Source: Streptomyces griseus
GTDB lineage: Bacteria; Actinomycetota; Actinomycetes; Streptomycetales; Streptomycetaceae
DNA length: 64,000 nucleotides
Reading direction: 5' to 3'
Assembly (NCBI RefSeq): GCF_001715295.1
Contig: NZ_MDKB01000005.1
Coordinates: 63,645-127,644 of the forward strand
The position numbers and the translations under genes were made by a program. Of the stretch, positions 16,026 to 24,460 are shown in pieces (positions within the stretch are counted from its first letter, which is position 1; each line of letters opens with the position of its first letter). The notes under the pieces were generated by a model. That model did no database searches and was not told the origin of the DNA. It was given only the letters and a program-made list of their open reading frames with translations.

Positions 16026-17537
16026 TCAGGACCCGGTGGACGAGAAGCGGTCCCGCAGCTCCCGCTTGAGGATCTTGCCGCTGGCGTTGCGCGGCAGCCG
16101 GTCGACGAACAGGACCTTCTTCGGGGCCTTGAACGGGGCGAGTGCCTCGCGGGCATGGGCGATGAGTTCGGCCTCCGTGGCCTCGCCGCGCAGCACGACG
16201 ATCGCGGTGACGGCCTCGATCCAGCGGTCGTGGGGCAGTCCGACGACCGCCGTCTCGGCCACCGCGGGGTGGGTGTACAGCGCGTCCTCCACCTGCCGGG
16301 AGGCGACGAGCACGCCCCCGGAGTTGATGACGTCCTTCACCCGGTCGACGACCGTGAAGTAGCCCTCGGAGTCCCGCACGGCGAGGTCTCCGGAGTGGAA
16401 CCAGCCGTCACGGAACGCCGCGGCGCTCTCCTCCGGCTTGTCCCAGTAGCCCTGGCACAGCTGCGGGGAGCGGTAGACCACTTCACCCGCCGTCCCGTCG
16501 GGAACCTCCTCGCCCTGCTCGTCCACGACCCTCGCCTCCACGAAGAGCACGGGCCGGCCGCAGGAGTCCATCCGGCCCTCGTGCTCGTCGGGGCCGAGGA
16601 CGGTGGCGAGGGGCCCGATCTCGCTCTGGCCGAAACAGTTGTAGAAGGCCAGCCCAGGCAGCCGTTCGCGCAGCCGCTCCAGGACGGGCACCGGCATGAT
16701 CGACGCTCCGTAATAGGCCTTGCGCAGTGCTCCGAGATCACGGCTGGCGAACCCCGGGTGATGGGCGAGGCCGATCCAGACGGTGGGCGGGGCGAAGAGG
16801 CTGTCCGCCGTTCCAGTCTCGACCAGGTCGAGGAGACGGTCCGGGTCCGGGGCGTCGAGGATGGTGTTCTCCGCGCCCACCGCGAGGTACGGCATCAGGA
16901 ACACGTGCATCTGCGCGGAGTGGTAGAGCGGCAGCGCGTGCACGGGGCGGTCGGTGGCGCACAGGTCGAGGGCGGTGATCGCGCTGACGTACTCGTGGAC
17001 GAGGGCGCCGTGCGTCATCATCGCGCCCTTGGGCTGGGCCGTGGTGCCGGAGGTGTACAGCAGCTGTACCAGGTCCTCGGCGCCGGGGGCGCGTTCCGGG
17101 GTGAAGGGCCGGGGGGTGCCGAGCTCGCAGAGGAGCGAGTCCGGGGCGTCGCGCAGGGGGCGTACGGCGTGACCCGGGGGCACCCGCCCGGTCAGGCCCG
17201 GGTCGGTGAGGACGAGGGAACTGCCGGACTGCCGGAGGATGTAGGCCAGGTCGTCCCCGGTGAGGTTCTGATTGACCGGCACATGGACCAGCCCGGCTCG
17301 GGCGCAGGCCAGATAGGCGATGAGGTACGCGTCGGAGTTGTGGGCGTAGGAGGCGACCCTGTCCCCGGGGCGCAGTCCGTCGGTGCCCGTCAGGACGGCC
17401 GCCGCCGTACTGACGGCCGCGTCCAGTGCCGCGTAACTCCACGACCGGTCCGCGTACCGCACGGCGGTGCGCTCGGGGGTGCGTCGTGCGCTGCGCGCCA
17501 GGAGGCCGTCGACCGTGCTGCTGCGTACACCTGTCAT
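16026..17537 (-). CDS. Acyl-CoA synthetase (AMP-forming, FadD-like)
   Basis: The 503-aa ANL enzyme activates a fatty or aryl acid. It has LYTSGTTAQPKGAMMTHG (A3), YNCFGQSEIG (A5), GWFHSGDLAVRDSEGYFTVVDR (A7), VINSGGVLVASRQVEDAL (A8) and the catalytic lysine in PRNASGKILKREL (A10). ATG 17537 has AGGAT upstream. It converges on terC across 262 bp in which I see no gene. Substrate not assignable. Confidence 0.9.
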   Translation of the reverse strand: MTGVRSSTVDGLLARSARRTPERTAVRYADRSWSYAALDAAVSTAAAVLTGTDGLRPGDRVASYAHNSDAYLIAYLACARAGLVHVPVNQNLTGDDLAYILRQSGSSLVLTDPGLTGRVPPGHAVRPLRDAPDSLLCELGTPRPFTPERAPGAEDLVQLLYTSGTTAQPKGAMMTHGALVHEYVSAITALDLCATDRPVHALPLYHSAQMHVFLMPYLAVGAENTILDAPDPDRLLDLVETGTADSLFAPPTVWIGLAHHPGFASRDLGALRKAYYGASIMPVPVLERLRERLPGLAFYNCFGQSEIGPLATVLGPDEHEGRMDSCGRPVLFVEARVVDEQGEEVPDGTAGEVVYRSPQLCQGYWDKPEESAAAFRDGWFHSGDLAVRDSEGYFTVVDRVKDVINSGGVLVASRQVEDALYTHPAVAETAVVGLPHDRWIEAVTAIVVLRGEATEAELIAHAREALAPFKAPKKVLFVDRLPRNASGKILKRELRDRFSSTGS

Positions 17538-17815
17538 GACGTGATCCTGTGCGGCGGAGTGCCGCGGGTCAAGGGACCGGGTACGGGCCGGGGGCATCAC
17601 TGCCGGCACGCACTCTTTTCGCGGCCGTGAACGTTCAGCCGTCACCCCGCCGGGAATTTTAACTGACGCCTCGTCACATTCTTTGTGGCGCAGGGGACGT
17701 ACGGGGTGGCCGCGACGCCAGTAATCTCTGCCTCGGCAGAAGGTTTCACTGCCGGAAGAGATTTCGAAAGTTACTTTCACGCTGGTGCTGTCGACCTGAG
17801 GGGAAGGGATTCCGG
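17538..17815. promoter_or_regulatory. Divergent control region with GAAAGT-T-ACTTTC palindrome
   Basis: This 278-bp region drives the acyl-CoA synthetase (minus) and the secreted serine hydrolase (plus). A perfect dyad GAAAGT-T-ACTTTC lies at 17766-17778, 37 bp before the hydrolase ATG. A small hairpin CGGCAG...CTGCCG sits at about 17734-17754. TAATCT at 17722-17727 could be a -10 box. The dyad resembles operators of RpiR/MurR-type regulators. Confidence 0.55.
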
Positions 17816-19669
17816 ATGGCCGGGAACGTGTCGGACCGGGGAATGAGCCGTCGGAGGATGGGCGGCGGGATACTGGCGCTGGGCGGAGCGCTCGCGCTCG
17901 CGCCGCTCCCCTTCGCGGGCGCGGCGGGAGCGGCTGCCGGCGCCGAGCGGGGCACGGAAGCGGCGGGTACGGGAGCCGGGACGGGTATGGGATCCAGGTC
18001 GGGCGGAACGACGCTGCGCCGGGGCTCGGCCGCACGTGCCGGGCTGCTCGCCGGCCCCCTCGAGGAGCTGGTCGCGGACGCGGAGAAGTACCTCGCCGAC
18101 TCCCCCGCCCACCCCTGGTACGCCGGCGCGGTGCTCCTCGCCGGCCGCGGGGGGACGGTGGCCCTGCACCGGCCGATCGGGAAGGCGGTGCGCTACGCGG
18201 CGTACGACGAGAAGACCGACACGGGCGTGGAGTTCCCCGCGGACCAGCAGATCGCGATGGCCGAGGACACGGTCTTCGACCTGGCGTCGGTGTCCAAGCT
18301 GTTCACCTCCATCCTGGCGGTGCAGCAGATCGAGCGGGGCGCGCTGACACTGGAGGCGCCGGTCGCCTCGTACCTCCCGGCCTTCGCCGGCGGGGGCAAG
18401 CAGGACATCACCGTCCGGCAGTTGCTCACCCATACCTCCGGCTTCCGGGCGTGGATCCCGCTCTACAAGGAACCGACCCGGGAGGGGAAACTCCGCCTGC
18501 TGTGGAACGAGGTGCCGGCCTCCGCCCCGGGGACCGCCTACCGCTACTCCGACCTCAACCTCATCTCGCTGCAGCTGGTCCTGGAGAAGATCACGGGCCG
18601 CGCCCTGGATGTCCTGCTCCGCGAGGAGATCACCGCTCCCCTGGGGATGCACCGCACCCGGTACAACCCGCCCGCCTCGTGGAAGCCGAAGATCGCCGCC
18701 ACGGAGGACGCCCGGCTGCCCTGGTCGGGGCTGGACCGGGGGCTGGTCTGGGGCGAGGTGCACGACGAGAACGCGTACAGCCTGGACGGGGTGGCCGGCC
18801 ACGCGGGCGTCTTCTCCTGCGCCTGGGACCTGGCGGTCCTGGCCCGGACGCTGCTGAACGGGGGCGTCTACGGGCGGTCCCGGATCCTGTCCGAGGAGTC
18901 GGTGGAGCTCCTGTTCACCGACTTCAACACCGCGTTCCCCGGTGACGAACACGGCCTGGGCTTCGAGCTCTACCAGCACTGGTACATGGGGGCGATGGCC
19001 ACTCCGCGCACAGCCGGCCACACGGGTTTCACCGGCACCAGCCTGGTCGTCGATCCGACGACGGACTCGTTCCTGATCGTGCTGGGCAACTCCGTCCACC
19101 CCGTGCGCAGCTGGCGCTCGGGGAGTGCCCCGCGGGTGGCCACGGCCAACCGGATGGCCCGCGCGGTACCGGTCCGCCCCGCGCACGGCCGTACCGCCTG
19201 GTTCTCCGGCATGGCGAGCTCCTCCGAGGCGACGCTCACGCTGCCGTCGCTGCGGCCGGCCTCGTCGCGGCCGGTGCTGAGCTGTGCGCTGTGGTGGGAC
19301 ACCGAGCCGGGTTCCGACTTCGTCCGCCTGGAGGCCTCCTCCGACGCCGGGGTGTCGTGGCAGCCGGTGCCGTTCAGCACCGTCCCGGGCGAGGGGGACG
19401 GGGCGGGGGATCCCGTGGCGCACACCGGCGGCTCGGTGTCCGGATGGTCCGGGCGCGTCTGGCACCGGCTGGAGGCGGACCTGGCCGCCTGGCGCGGGAA
19501 GGACGTCCTGCTGCGCTGGCGGTACTCCACCGACGGGCTGTACGTCGGACGCGGCGCGTACGTGGACGGCCTCCGGGTCCGGGACGGCGGCCGTACGCTC
19601 TTCGACGGGACCAGGCCGGGCGACGCGCGGCGTCTCGAGGCGACGGGATGGACCGTCTCGGGCGACTGA
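17816..19669 (+). CDS. Exported class C beta-lactamase-family serine hydrolase with C-terminal beta-sandwich
   Basis: The 617-aa protein has a Tat-like signal (SRRRMGGGILALGGALALAPLP, residues 11-32, SRRRM). The beta-lactamase/DD-peptidase-fold domain (~75-420) shows the SxxK motif at Ser158-Lys161 (ASVSKLF), YSDLN around Tyr244, and HTG in GHTGFTGTS. Residues ~430-615 form an immunoglobulin-like/MAM-type sandwich (WDTEPGSDFVRLEASSDAG ... DVLLRWRYSTDGLYVGRGAYVDGL), often found in secreted peptidases. It probably acts on peptidoglycan or a peptide ester outside the cell. Confidence 0.87.
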   Translation: MAGNVSDRGMSRRRMGGGILALGGALALAPLPFAGAAGAAAGAERGTEAAGTGAGTGMGSRSGGTTLRRGSAARAGLLAGPLEELVADAEKYLADSPAHPWYAGAVLLAGRGGTVALHRPIGKAVRYAAYDEKTDTGVEFPADQQIAMAEDTVFDLASVSKLFTSILAVQQIERGALTLEAPVASYLPAFAGGGKQDITVRQLLTHTSGFRAWIPLYKEPTREGKLRLLWNEVPASAPGTAYRYSDLNLISLQLVLEKITGRALDVLLREEITAPLGMHRTRYNPPASWKPKIAATEDARLPWSGLDRGLVWGEVHDENAYSLDGVAGHAGVFSCAWDLAVLARTLLNGGVYGRSRILSEESVELLFTDFNTAFPGDEHGLGFELYQHWYMGAMATPRTAGHTGFTGTSLVVDPTTDSFLIVLGNSVHPVRSWRSGSAPRVATANRMARAVPVRPAHGRTAWFSGMASSSEATLTLPSLRPASSRPVLSCALWWDTEPGSDFVRLEASSDAGVSWQPVPFSTVPGEGDGAGDPVAHTGGSVSGWSGRVWHRLEADLAAWRGKDVLLRWRYSTDGLYVGRGAYVDGLRVRDGGRTLFDGTRPGDARRLEATGWTVSGD

Positions 19670-19735
19670 ACCGCCCGCCGCCCCGTGGGGAACCGGTCGG
19701 CGCACGCGCCCGTCCGCGCGCCCGGTCCGGCGACA

Positions 19736-19769
19736 CCGCCCCGTCCGGTCACCCGGCCGGACGGGGCGG
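19736..19769. terminator. Bidirectional terminator hairpin
   Basis: Perfect 13-bp arms (19736-19748 and 19757-19769, CCGCCCCGTCCGG) with an 8-base loop lie between the hydrolase stop and the 3' end of the LacI fragment. Confidence 0.8.
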
Positions 19770-19783
19770 CCCGCCCTCCGCCC

Positions 19784-20137
19784 TCAGCGCGCAGCGGGGA
19801 GGGCCGCTCCCGTCGCGGCGAGGGCCGGACCGGGGGCGGGTGCCTGCGCCGTCGATTCCCGCACCACCAGCCGGGGCCTGATCAGCAGGGACCGTCCGGC
19901 CGAGGGCGCGGCGTCGATCCGGGCCCTGAGCTGCTGGAAGGTCTCGGCCGCCATCTCCGGGAGCGGCTGGCGGACGGTGGTGAGCGGCGGTTCGAAGAGA
20001 TCGGCGAGCAGGATGTCGTCGAAGCCGACCACGGAGACGTCCCGGCCGGCGGTGAGACCGGCGCCCCTGACGCCCCGGCAGATACCGATCGCGCACATGT
20101 CGTTGATCGCGACGAATCCCCGGGGCGGGTCCGGTCG
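19784..20137 (-). pseudogene. LacI-family regulator, 3' fragment only
   Basis: The frame encodes the C-terminal third of a LacI regulator's sugar-binding domain: PDPPRGFVAINDMCAIGICR, then GRDVSVVGFDDILLADLFEP and LTTVRQPLPEMAAE, ending in SLLIRPRLVVRESTA. The DNA-binding domain and the N-terminal two thirds are missing. LacI similarity stops at about 20135, where the sequence becomes the antisense of an esterase fragment. An in-frame start at 20290 would give a hybrid 168-aa protein without function. Confidence 0.85.
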
Positions 20138-20236
20138 TACCAGATCGAGGTGTTCACGTACAACGGGCACGAGGGCGGCGCGGAGTACGACCTGCCGCGC
20201 AAGATCGCCGCCTTGCGGGAGGTGTTCGGCCGGTAG
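20138..20236 (+). pseudogene. Acetyl-xylan esterase/cephalosporin deacetylase, 3' fragment
   Basis: The last 32 codons of an AXE1-type esterase remain, with the conserved catalytic-histidine motif in YNGHEGG (20159-20179) followed by the C-terminal helix PRKIAALREVFGR and a TAG stop. Nothing of the upstream esterase is left; similarity begins exactly where the LacI fragment ends. The two fragments are the broken ends of a formerly divergent regulator/esterase pair. Confidence 0.8.
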
Positions 20237-20246
20237 CCGGCCGCGG

Positions 20247-21830
20247 TCACCGGCCCAGCGCCGCCATGGCGGCGTTGTGGCCGGGCACACCGCTCACTCC
20301 CCCGCCGCGCACCGCTCCCGCCCCGCACAGCAGGACGTTGGCGTGCGCCGTCTCCACCCCCCAGCGGCCGGTCTCCCCGGTGGCGTACGGGAAGGCGAGG
20401 TCGCGGTGGAAGATGTGGCCGCCGGGCAGCCGCAGTTCGCTCTCCAGGTCGAGGGGGGTCTTCGCCTCGATGCACGGCTCGCCGTTCCCGTCGCGCGCCA
20501 GACAGTCGGTGACCGGCTCCTCCAGGTGGGAGTCGAGTTCGGCGAGCGTGGCCGCGAGGAGTGCGCGGCGCGTCCCCGCGTTGTCCGCCGCGAAGAGCCG
20601 TGCGGGCGTGTGCAGACCGAAGAGGGTGAAGGTCTGGTAGCCGCGGGCCGCGAGCGCGGGGCCGAGGATCGACGGGTCGGTCAGCGAGTGGCAGTAGATC
20701 TCGGACGGCGGCGCGGCGGGCGGCCGGCCCGCCGCCGCCTCCCGGTAGGCGTCCGCGAGCTGCCCGTACCCCTCGGCGATGTGGAACGTCCCGGCGAAGG
20801 CCACGCGCGGGTCGACCGAGCGGTCGCGCAGCCGGGGCAGCCGGGTGAGCAGCATGTTCACCTTCAGCTGGGCGCCCTCGGCGGGCGGTGTGGGAGGGCT
20901 CTCCCCGAGGAGCGTCGCGAGCGCCCTCGGCGACGCGTTCACCAGGACCCGGCGGGCCGCGACGACGTGGTCCGCCCCGCCCGCGCGCACCGTGACCTCT
21001 GCCCGTGTCCCGTCCGTCTCGATACGGGTCGCCTCGTGCCGTACGCGGATCTCGGCGCCGGCCGCCCGGGCCGCCGCGGCCAGCGCGTCGGTGAGCGCGC
21101 CCATCCCGCCGACCGGGACGTTCCAGTCCCCCGTGCCGCCGCCGATCACGTGGTACAGGAAGCAGCGGTTCTGAACCAGCGAGGGGTCGTGGGCGTCGGC
21201 GAACGTGCCGATCAGCGCGTCGGTCAGCACGACTCCGCGAACGAGGTCGTCCGTGAAGTTTTCCTCGACGGCCACGCCGATGGGCTCCTCGAAGAGCGAG
21301 CGCCAGGCGGCGGGGTCGTCGATCAGCGCCCGCAGGGCCGTCCGGTCCGGCAGCGGCTCGGTGAGCGTGGGGAAGACGCGCTCGGCGACCCGCCGGGTCA
21401 TGCCGTAGAAGCGCTGCCACGCCTCGTACTCGCGGTCGCCGCCGGTGAGCGCGGCGAAGGACGCCCGGGTCGCCTCCGCGTTCCCGCCGACGAGCAGGCC
21501 GGTGGGCCGCCCGCCGCGCACGGCCGGGGTGTAGGAGGAGACGGGGCGCCCGCGTACGGCGAAGTCGAGGCCGAGGTCGCGGACGATCTTCCGCGGGAGC
21601 AGGGAGACGAGGTAGGAGTAGCGGGACAGCCGGGCGGCCACGGCGGGGAAGGGGCTCGTCGACACGGCGGCCCCGCCGGTGGTGCCGAGGCGTTCCAGGA
21701 CGAGGACGGACTGCCCGGCGCGGGCGAGGTAGGCGGCGGCGACCAGGCCGTTGTGGCCGCCGCCGACGACGACCGCGTCGTAGCTGTCGTGCGCGGGCCT
21801 GCCGTACGGGCGGCTCTCGTCTGCGGACAT
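20247..21830 (-). CDS. Phytoene-desaturase-like FAD oxidoreductase
   Basis: The 527-aa flavoprotein has the ADP-binding motif YDAVVVGGGHNGLVAAAYLARAG (about 17-39; VGGGHNG core) and ERLGTTGGAAVS behind it, with the CrtI-class C-terminal signature LLCGAGAVRGGGVSGVPGHNAAM. It belongs to the large NAD(P)/FAD-dependent family related to CrtI and retinol saturases; a carotenoid role is not indicated, as no crt genes lie nearby. ATG 21830 is near AAGGGG, though the spacing is short. Confidence 0.87.
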   Translation of the reverse strand: MSADESRPYGRPAHDSYDAVVVGGGHNGLVAAAYLARAGQSVLVLERLGTTGGAAVSTSPFPAVAARLSRYSYLVSLLPRKIVRDLGLDFAVRGRPVSSYTPAVRGGRPTGLLVGGNAEATRASFAALTGGDREYEAWQRFYGMTRRVAERVFPTLTEPLPDRTALRALIDDPAAWRSLFEEPIGVAVEENFTDDLVRGVVLTDALIGTFADAHDPSLVQNRCFLYHVIGGGTGDWNVPVGGMGALTDALAAAARAAGAEIRVRHEATRIETDGTRAEVTVRAGGADHVVAARRVLVNASPRALATLLGESPPTPPAEGAQLKVNMLLTRLPRLRDRSVDPRVAFAGTFHIAEGYGQLADAYREAAAGRPPAAPPSEIYCHSLTDPSILGPALAARGYQTFTLFGLHTPARLFAADNAGTRRALLAATLAELDSHLEEPVTDCLARDGNGEPCIEAKTPLDLESELRLPGGHIFHRDLAFPYATGETGRWGVETAHANVLLCGAGAVRGGGVSGVPGHNAAMAALGR

Positions 21831-21891
21831 GCCCCTTGGTAGCACGGGACGATCACGGGTGGCCAGACTGCGGGGCCGTGGTGACATCCCG

Positions 21892-24150
21892 TCAGAGCTG
21901 CGGGGTGCCGGGGTGGCCGCGCAGGGCCGCGACCCGCCGGTACAGGTCGACGGCCTCGGTACCGCGGCCGAGCTGTTCCAGGCAGTGTGCCTCGTCGTTG
22001 CGCCCGGCGAGGGTGTCCGGGTGGTCGGGCCCCAGCACACGCTCACGGGCTTCGGCCACGCGCCGGTAGTCGGTGAGCGCCTCGGCCCACCGCCCGAGCC
22101 AGCCGAGGCCGACGGCCACCTCGCGGCGGCTGACGAGCGTGTCGGGGTGGTCGGGGCCCAGGGTGCGTTCGCGGATCGCGCACACCTCGCGGGCCTCGGC
22201 GAGCGCCTCCTCCCAGCGGGCCGTCCGTCCGAGGTTGACCCCGAGGCCGTGCCGGGCGCGCAGGGTCTCCGGATCGGTGGGCCCGTCCACCCGGGTGCGG
22301 TCCGCGACCAGCGTGCGGTACAGCTCCAGCGCCTCCGCGCTGCGGCCCAGCCGGCCGAGACCGATGCCGACCTCGTAGCGGGCGGACAGGGTGTCGGGGT
22401 GGTCGGGGCCGAGCGTGAGGGCGCGCGCCCGCGCGACCTCGCGGTAGGTCTGCAGGGCTTCGGCCCAGCGGCCCATCCGGCCGAGCGTGTAGGCCACCTC
22501 GTACCGGGTGACCAGCGTGTCCGGGTGGCCCTCGCCGAGCAGCCGGCCGCGGGCCTCGGCGACCTCGCGGGCCATGGCGTACGACTCCTCGAGCCGTCCC
22601 AGCCTGCTGAGGTTGAAGGCGAGGTTGTGACGGCAGCGCAGGGTGTCCGGGTGGTCCGGCCCCATGGAGCGGACCCGGGAGGCGAGGACCGCCGCGTACA
22701 CCTGGTGGGCCTCGAAGTGCCGGCCGAGCTGACCGAGGACGTACGCCGTCTCCTGCCGGGCCGCGAGGGTTTCCGGGTGGTCGGGCCCCAGGGTGCGCTC
22801 GCGGCCCTCGGCCACCCGGCCGAACTCGCGGAGGGCCTCCGCCGGACGCCCGGTGCGGCTGAGGGTGAAGCCGACCTCGTAGCGGCTGGCCAGGGTGTCG
22901 GGGTGGTCGGGTCCGAGCGCCTCCTCGCGCAGGGAGGCGACCGTACGGTGAACCTCCCCCGCCTCCTCCCAGTGGCCGAGGCGTGCGAGGTCGAGGCCCG
23001 CACTGTGCCGGCCGGACAGGGTGGAGAGCAGGTCGGGCGAGGGGGCGGCCTGTCCGGCGGACGCCGGGAGCCACGGGGCCGCGACGGCGGGGAGGCCGCC
23101 CGTGCGGGCCGGCAGCGCGGTCCCGGTCGTCCACGCGCCGGTCAGCCCGGCCGTGAGGTCGACGGCGGGCGGGAGCGAGCGGGCCGTGCCGGTCGCCTTG
23201 CGTCCCGTGGTCATGTCGCGGGTCCACGACGGCAGCGGCGGCCCCGCGGCGACGGGGGCGGGCCGTACCCGCCCGGTCCCCCCGGCGGCGGGCTGCTCGC
23301 CGGTCCGGCCGAGCGCGAGGCGCTGCCGCAGGTCGCCCGCGTCGGACGGCCGTTCCTCGGGCGCCTTGGCGAGCAGGTCGAGGACGACCCGGTCGAAGAA
23401 GCCGGGGAGTTCGGCACGGTGACTGCGCAGAGGTTCGGGCTGGGTGTCGCGGTGTCCCACGAGCACGGCCCAGGCGTCGTCCAGGTCGAACGGGGGGACG
23501 CCGGTGGCGATCTCGTAGAGCACACAGCCCAGGGAGTAGAGGTCGCTGCGGTGGTCGACCTCCCCGCCGCTGATCTGCTCGGGCGACATGTAGTGCGGGG
23601 TTCCCATCGCGATGCCGGTGCCGGTGAGGCGTGAGGTGAAGCCGGCGTCGTGGCCGAGCCGGGCGATACCGAAGTCGCAGATCTTCACGGTGCCGTCGTC
23701 GAGCCGCATGATGTTGGCAGGCTTGAGATCGCGGTGCACGATGCCCTGCCGGTGGGTGTAACCGAGGGCGTCGGCGACCTGTTCGGCGATGTCGACGACG
23801 TCGGGCACCGGCAGGGGGTGCTGCTCGTTGTCCGCCAGGAGCTCACTGAGGTTGCGCCCCTCCAGCAGTTCCATGACGAGGTAGAGGAGGCCGTCGGACT
23901 CGCCGAAGTCGTGGACGACGGTGACGCCCCGGTGCTGGAGCGCGGCGGCCACCCGCGCCTCGCGGCGGAAGCGTTCCCGCAGGACGCGGGTGAAGGAACG
24001 GTCGTGCTGGGGGCCCGTCGGCTTGAGGCATTTGACGGCGACGTGCCGCCCCAGGGACTCGTCGCGGGCCCTCCACACCTCACCCATCCCGCCGCGCCCG
24101 ATGAGATCGAGCAGCCGGTACCGGCTCTGGATCAGCCTGGTGTCCGCCAT
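21892..24150 (-). CDS. Cytosolic Ser/Thr protein kinase with C-terminal TPR array
   Basis: The 752-aa protein has a Hanks-type kinase domain at 11-275: glycine loop IGRGGMGEVW, Lys40 in HVAVK, catalytic Asp141 in VHRDLKPANI, DFG at 159-161, and GTPHYMSPEQ. A Pro/Ala linker (~290-385) has no transmembrane helix. Residues ~390-750 are eight 42-residue TPR units, most containing L-G-P-D-H-P-D-T-L, of the kinesin-light-chain/TPR_10-12 type, a protein-protein interaction surface. It is likely a soluble signalling kinase; partner unknown. It is upstream of the FAD oxidoreductase by 61 bp on the same strand. Confidence 0.92.
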   Translation of the reverse strand: MADTRLIQSRYRLLDLIGRGGMGEVWRARDESLGRHVAVKCLKPTGPQHDRSFTRVLRERFRREARVAAALQHRGVTVVHDFGESDGLLYLVMELLEGRNLSELLADNEQHPLPVPDVVDIAEQVADALGYTHRQGIVHRDLKPANIMRLDDGTVKICDFGIARLGHDAGFTSRLTGTGIAMGTPHYMSPEQISGGEVDHRSDLYSLGCVLYEIATGVPPFDLDDAWAVLVGHRDTQPEPLRSHRAELPGFFDRVVLDLLAKAPEERPSDAGDLRQRLALGRTGEQPAAGGTGRVRPAPVAAGPPLPSWTRDMTTGRKATGTARSLPPAVDLTAGLTGAWTTGTALPARTGGLPAVAAPWLPASAGQAAPSPDLLSTLSGRHSAGLDLARLGHWEEAGEVHRTVASLREEALGPDHPDTLASRYEVGFTLSRTGRPAEALREFGRVAEGRERTLGPDHPETLAARQETAYVLGQLGRHFEAHQVYAAVLASRVRSMGPDHPDTLRCRHNLAFNLSRLGRLEESYAMAREVAEARGRLLGEGHPDTLVTRYEVAYTLGRMGRWAEALQTYREVARARALTLGPDHPDTLSARYEVGIGLGRLGRSAEALELYRTLVADRTRVDGPTDPETLRARHGLGVNLGRTARWEEALAEAREVCAIRERTLGPDHPDTLVSRREVAVGLGWLGRWAEALTDYRRVAEARERVLGPDHPDTLAGRNDEAHCLEQLGRGTEAVDLYRRVAALRGHPGTPQL
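21990..22930 (-). repeat. Tandem 126-bp coding repeats (TPR units)
   Basis: Eight units of 126 bp, seen as GTGTCCGGGTGGTCGGG-type blocks near 22010, 22140, 22265, 22390, 22516, 22642, 22768 and 22894 (plus strand). The periodicity equals 42 codons exactly, so unit number can change by recombination without frameshift. Confidence 0.8.
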
Positions 24151-24460
24151 CGCCTGTTGTCGCCCCCGTCACATCGCCTGCTGCTGCACCCTCCCCGGCC
24201 CGTCCAGTATGGCGCCCCGTCTGCGGAGTTTGTACGGGGCCGGGCCGTGCCCGGGCGCGATCCGCGCATCGCCCTCGCGAGGCGGCCGGGCGGCCCGAGG
24301 CGGCACGGCGGGGCCCCGGGGCGCGCAGGCGGCGGCCGACCGCCCGGGGGTGGGGCGGGCCCGCCGTACAGCCCGTGCGCGTCCGGGGCAGCGACCCGTC
24401 GGCGAGCGCCGGGGCCCGCGGGAACGGACCGGAGGGCTCGCGCGGGAGGTCGTCGCCGGG
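24151..24460. other. Kinase upstream region, no gene
   Basis: This 310-bp stretch between the kinase start and the 3' end of rlmG lies behind two minus-strand genes and should hold the kinase promoter. A CATACT hexamer on the minus strand (about 24210) is the only AT-richer -10-like site seen. Confidence 0.4.

Noticed and set aside
21990..22930. Regular 126-bp repeats that could look like a CRISPR or satellite array
   Set aside because: The repeats are in frame within the kinase gene, encode TPR units, and have no spacers.
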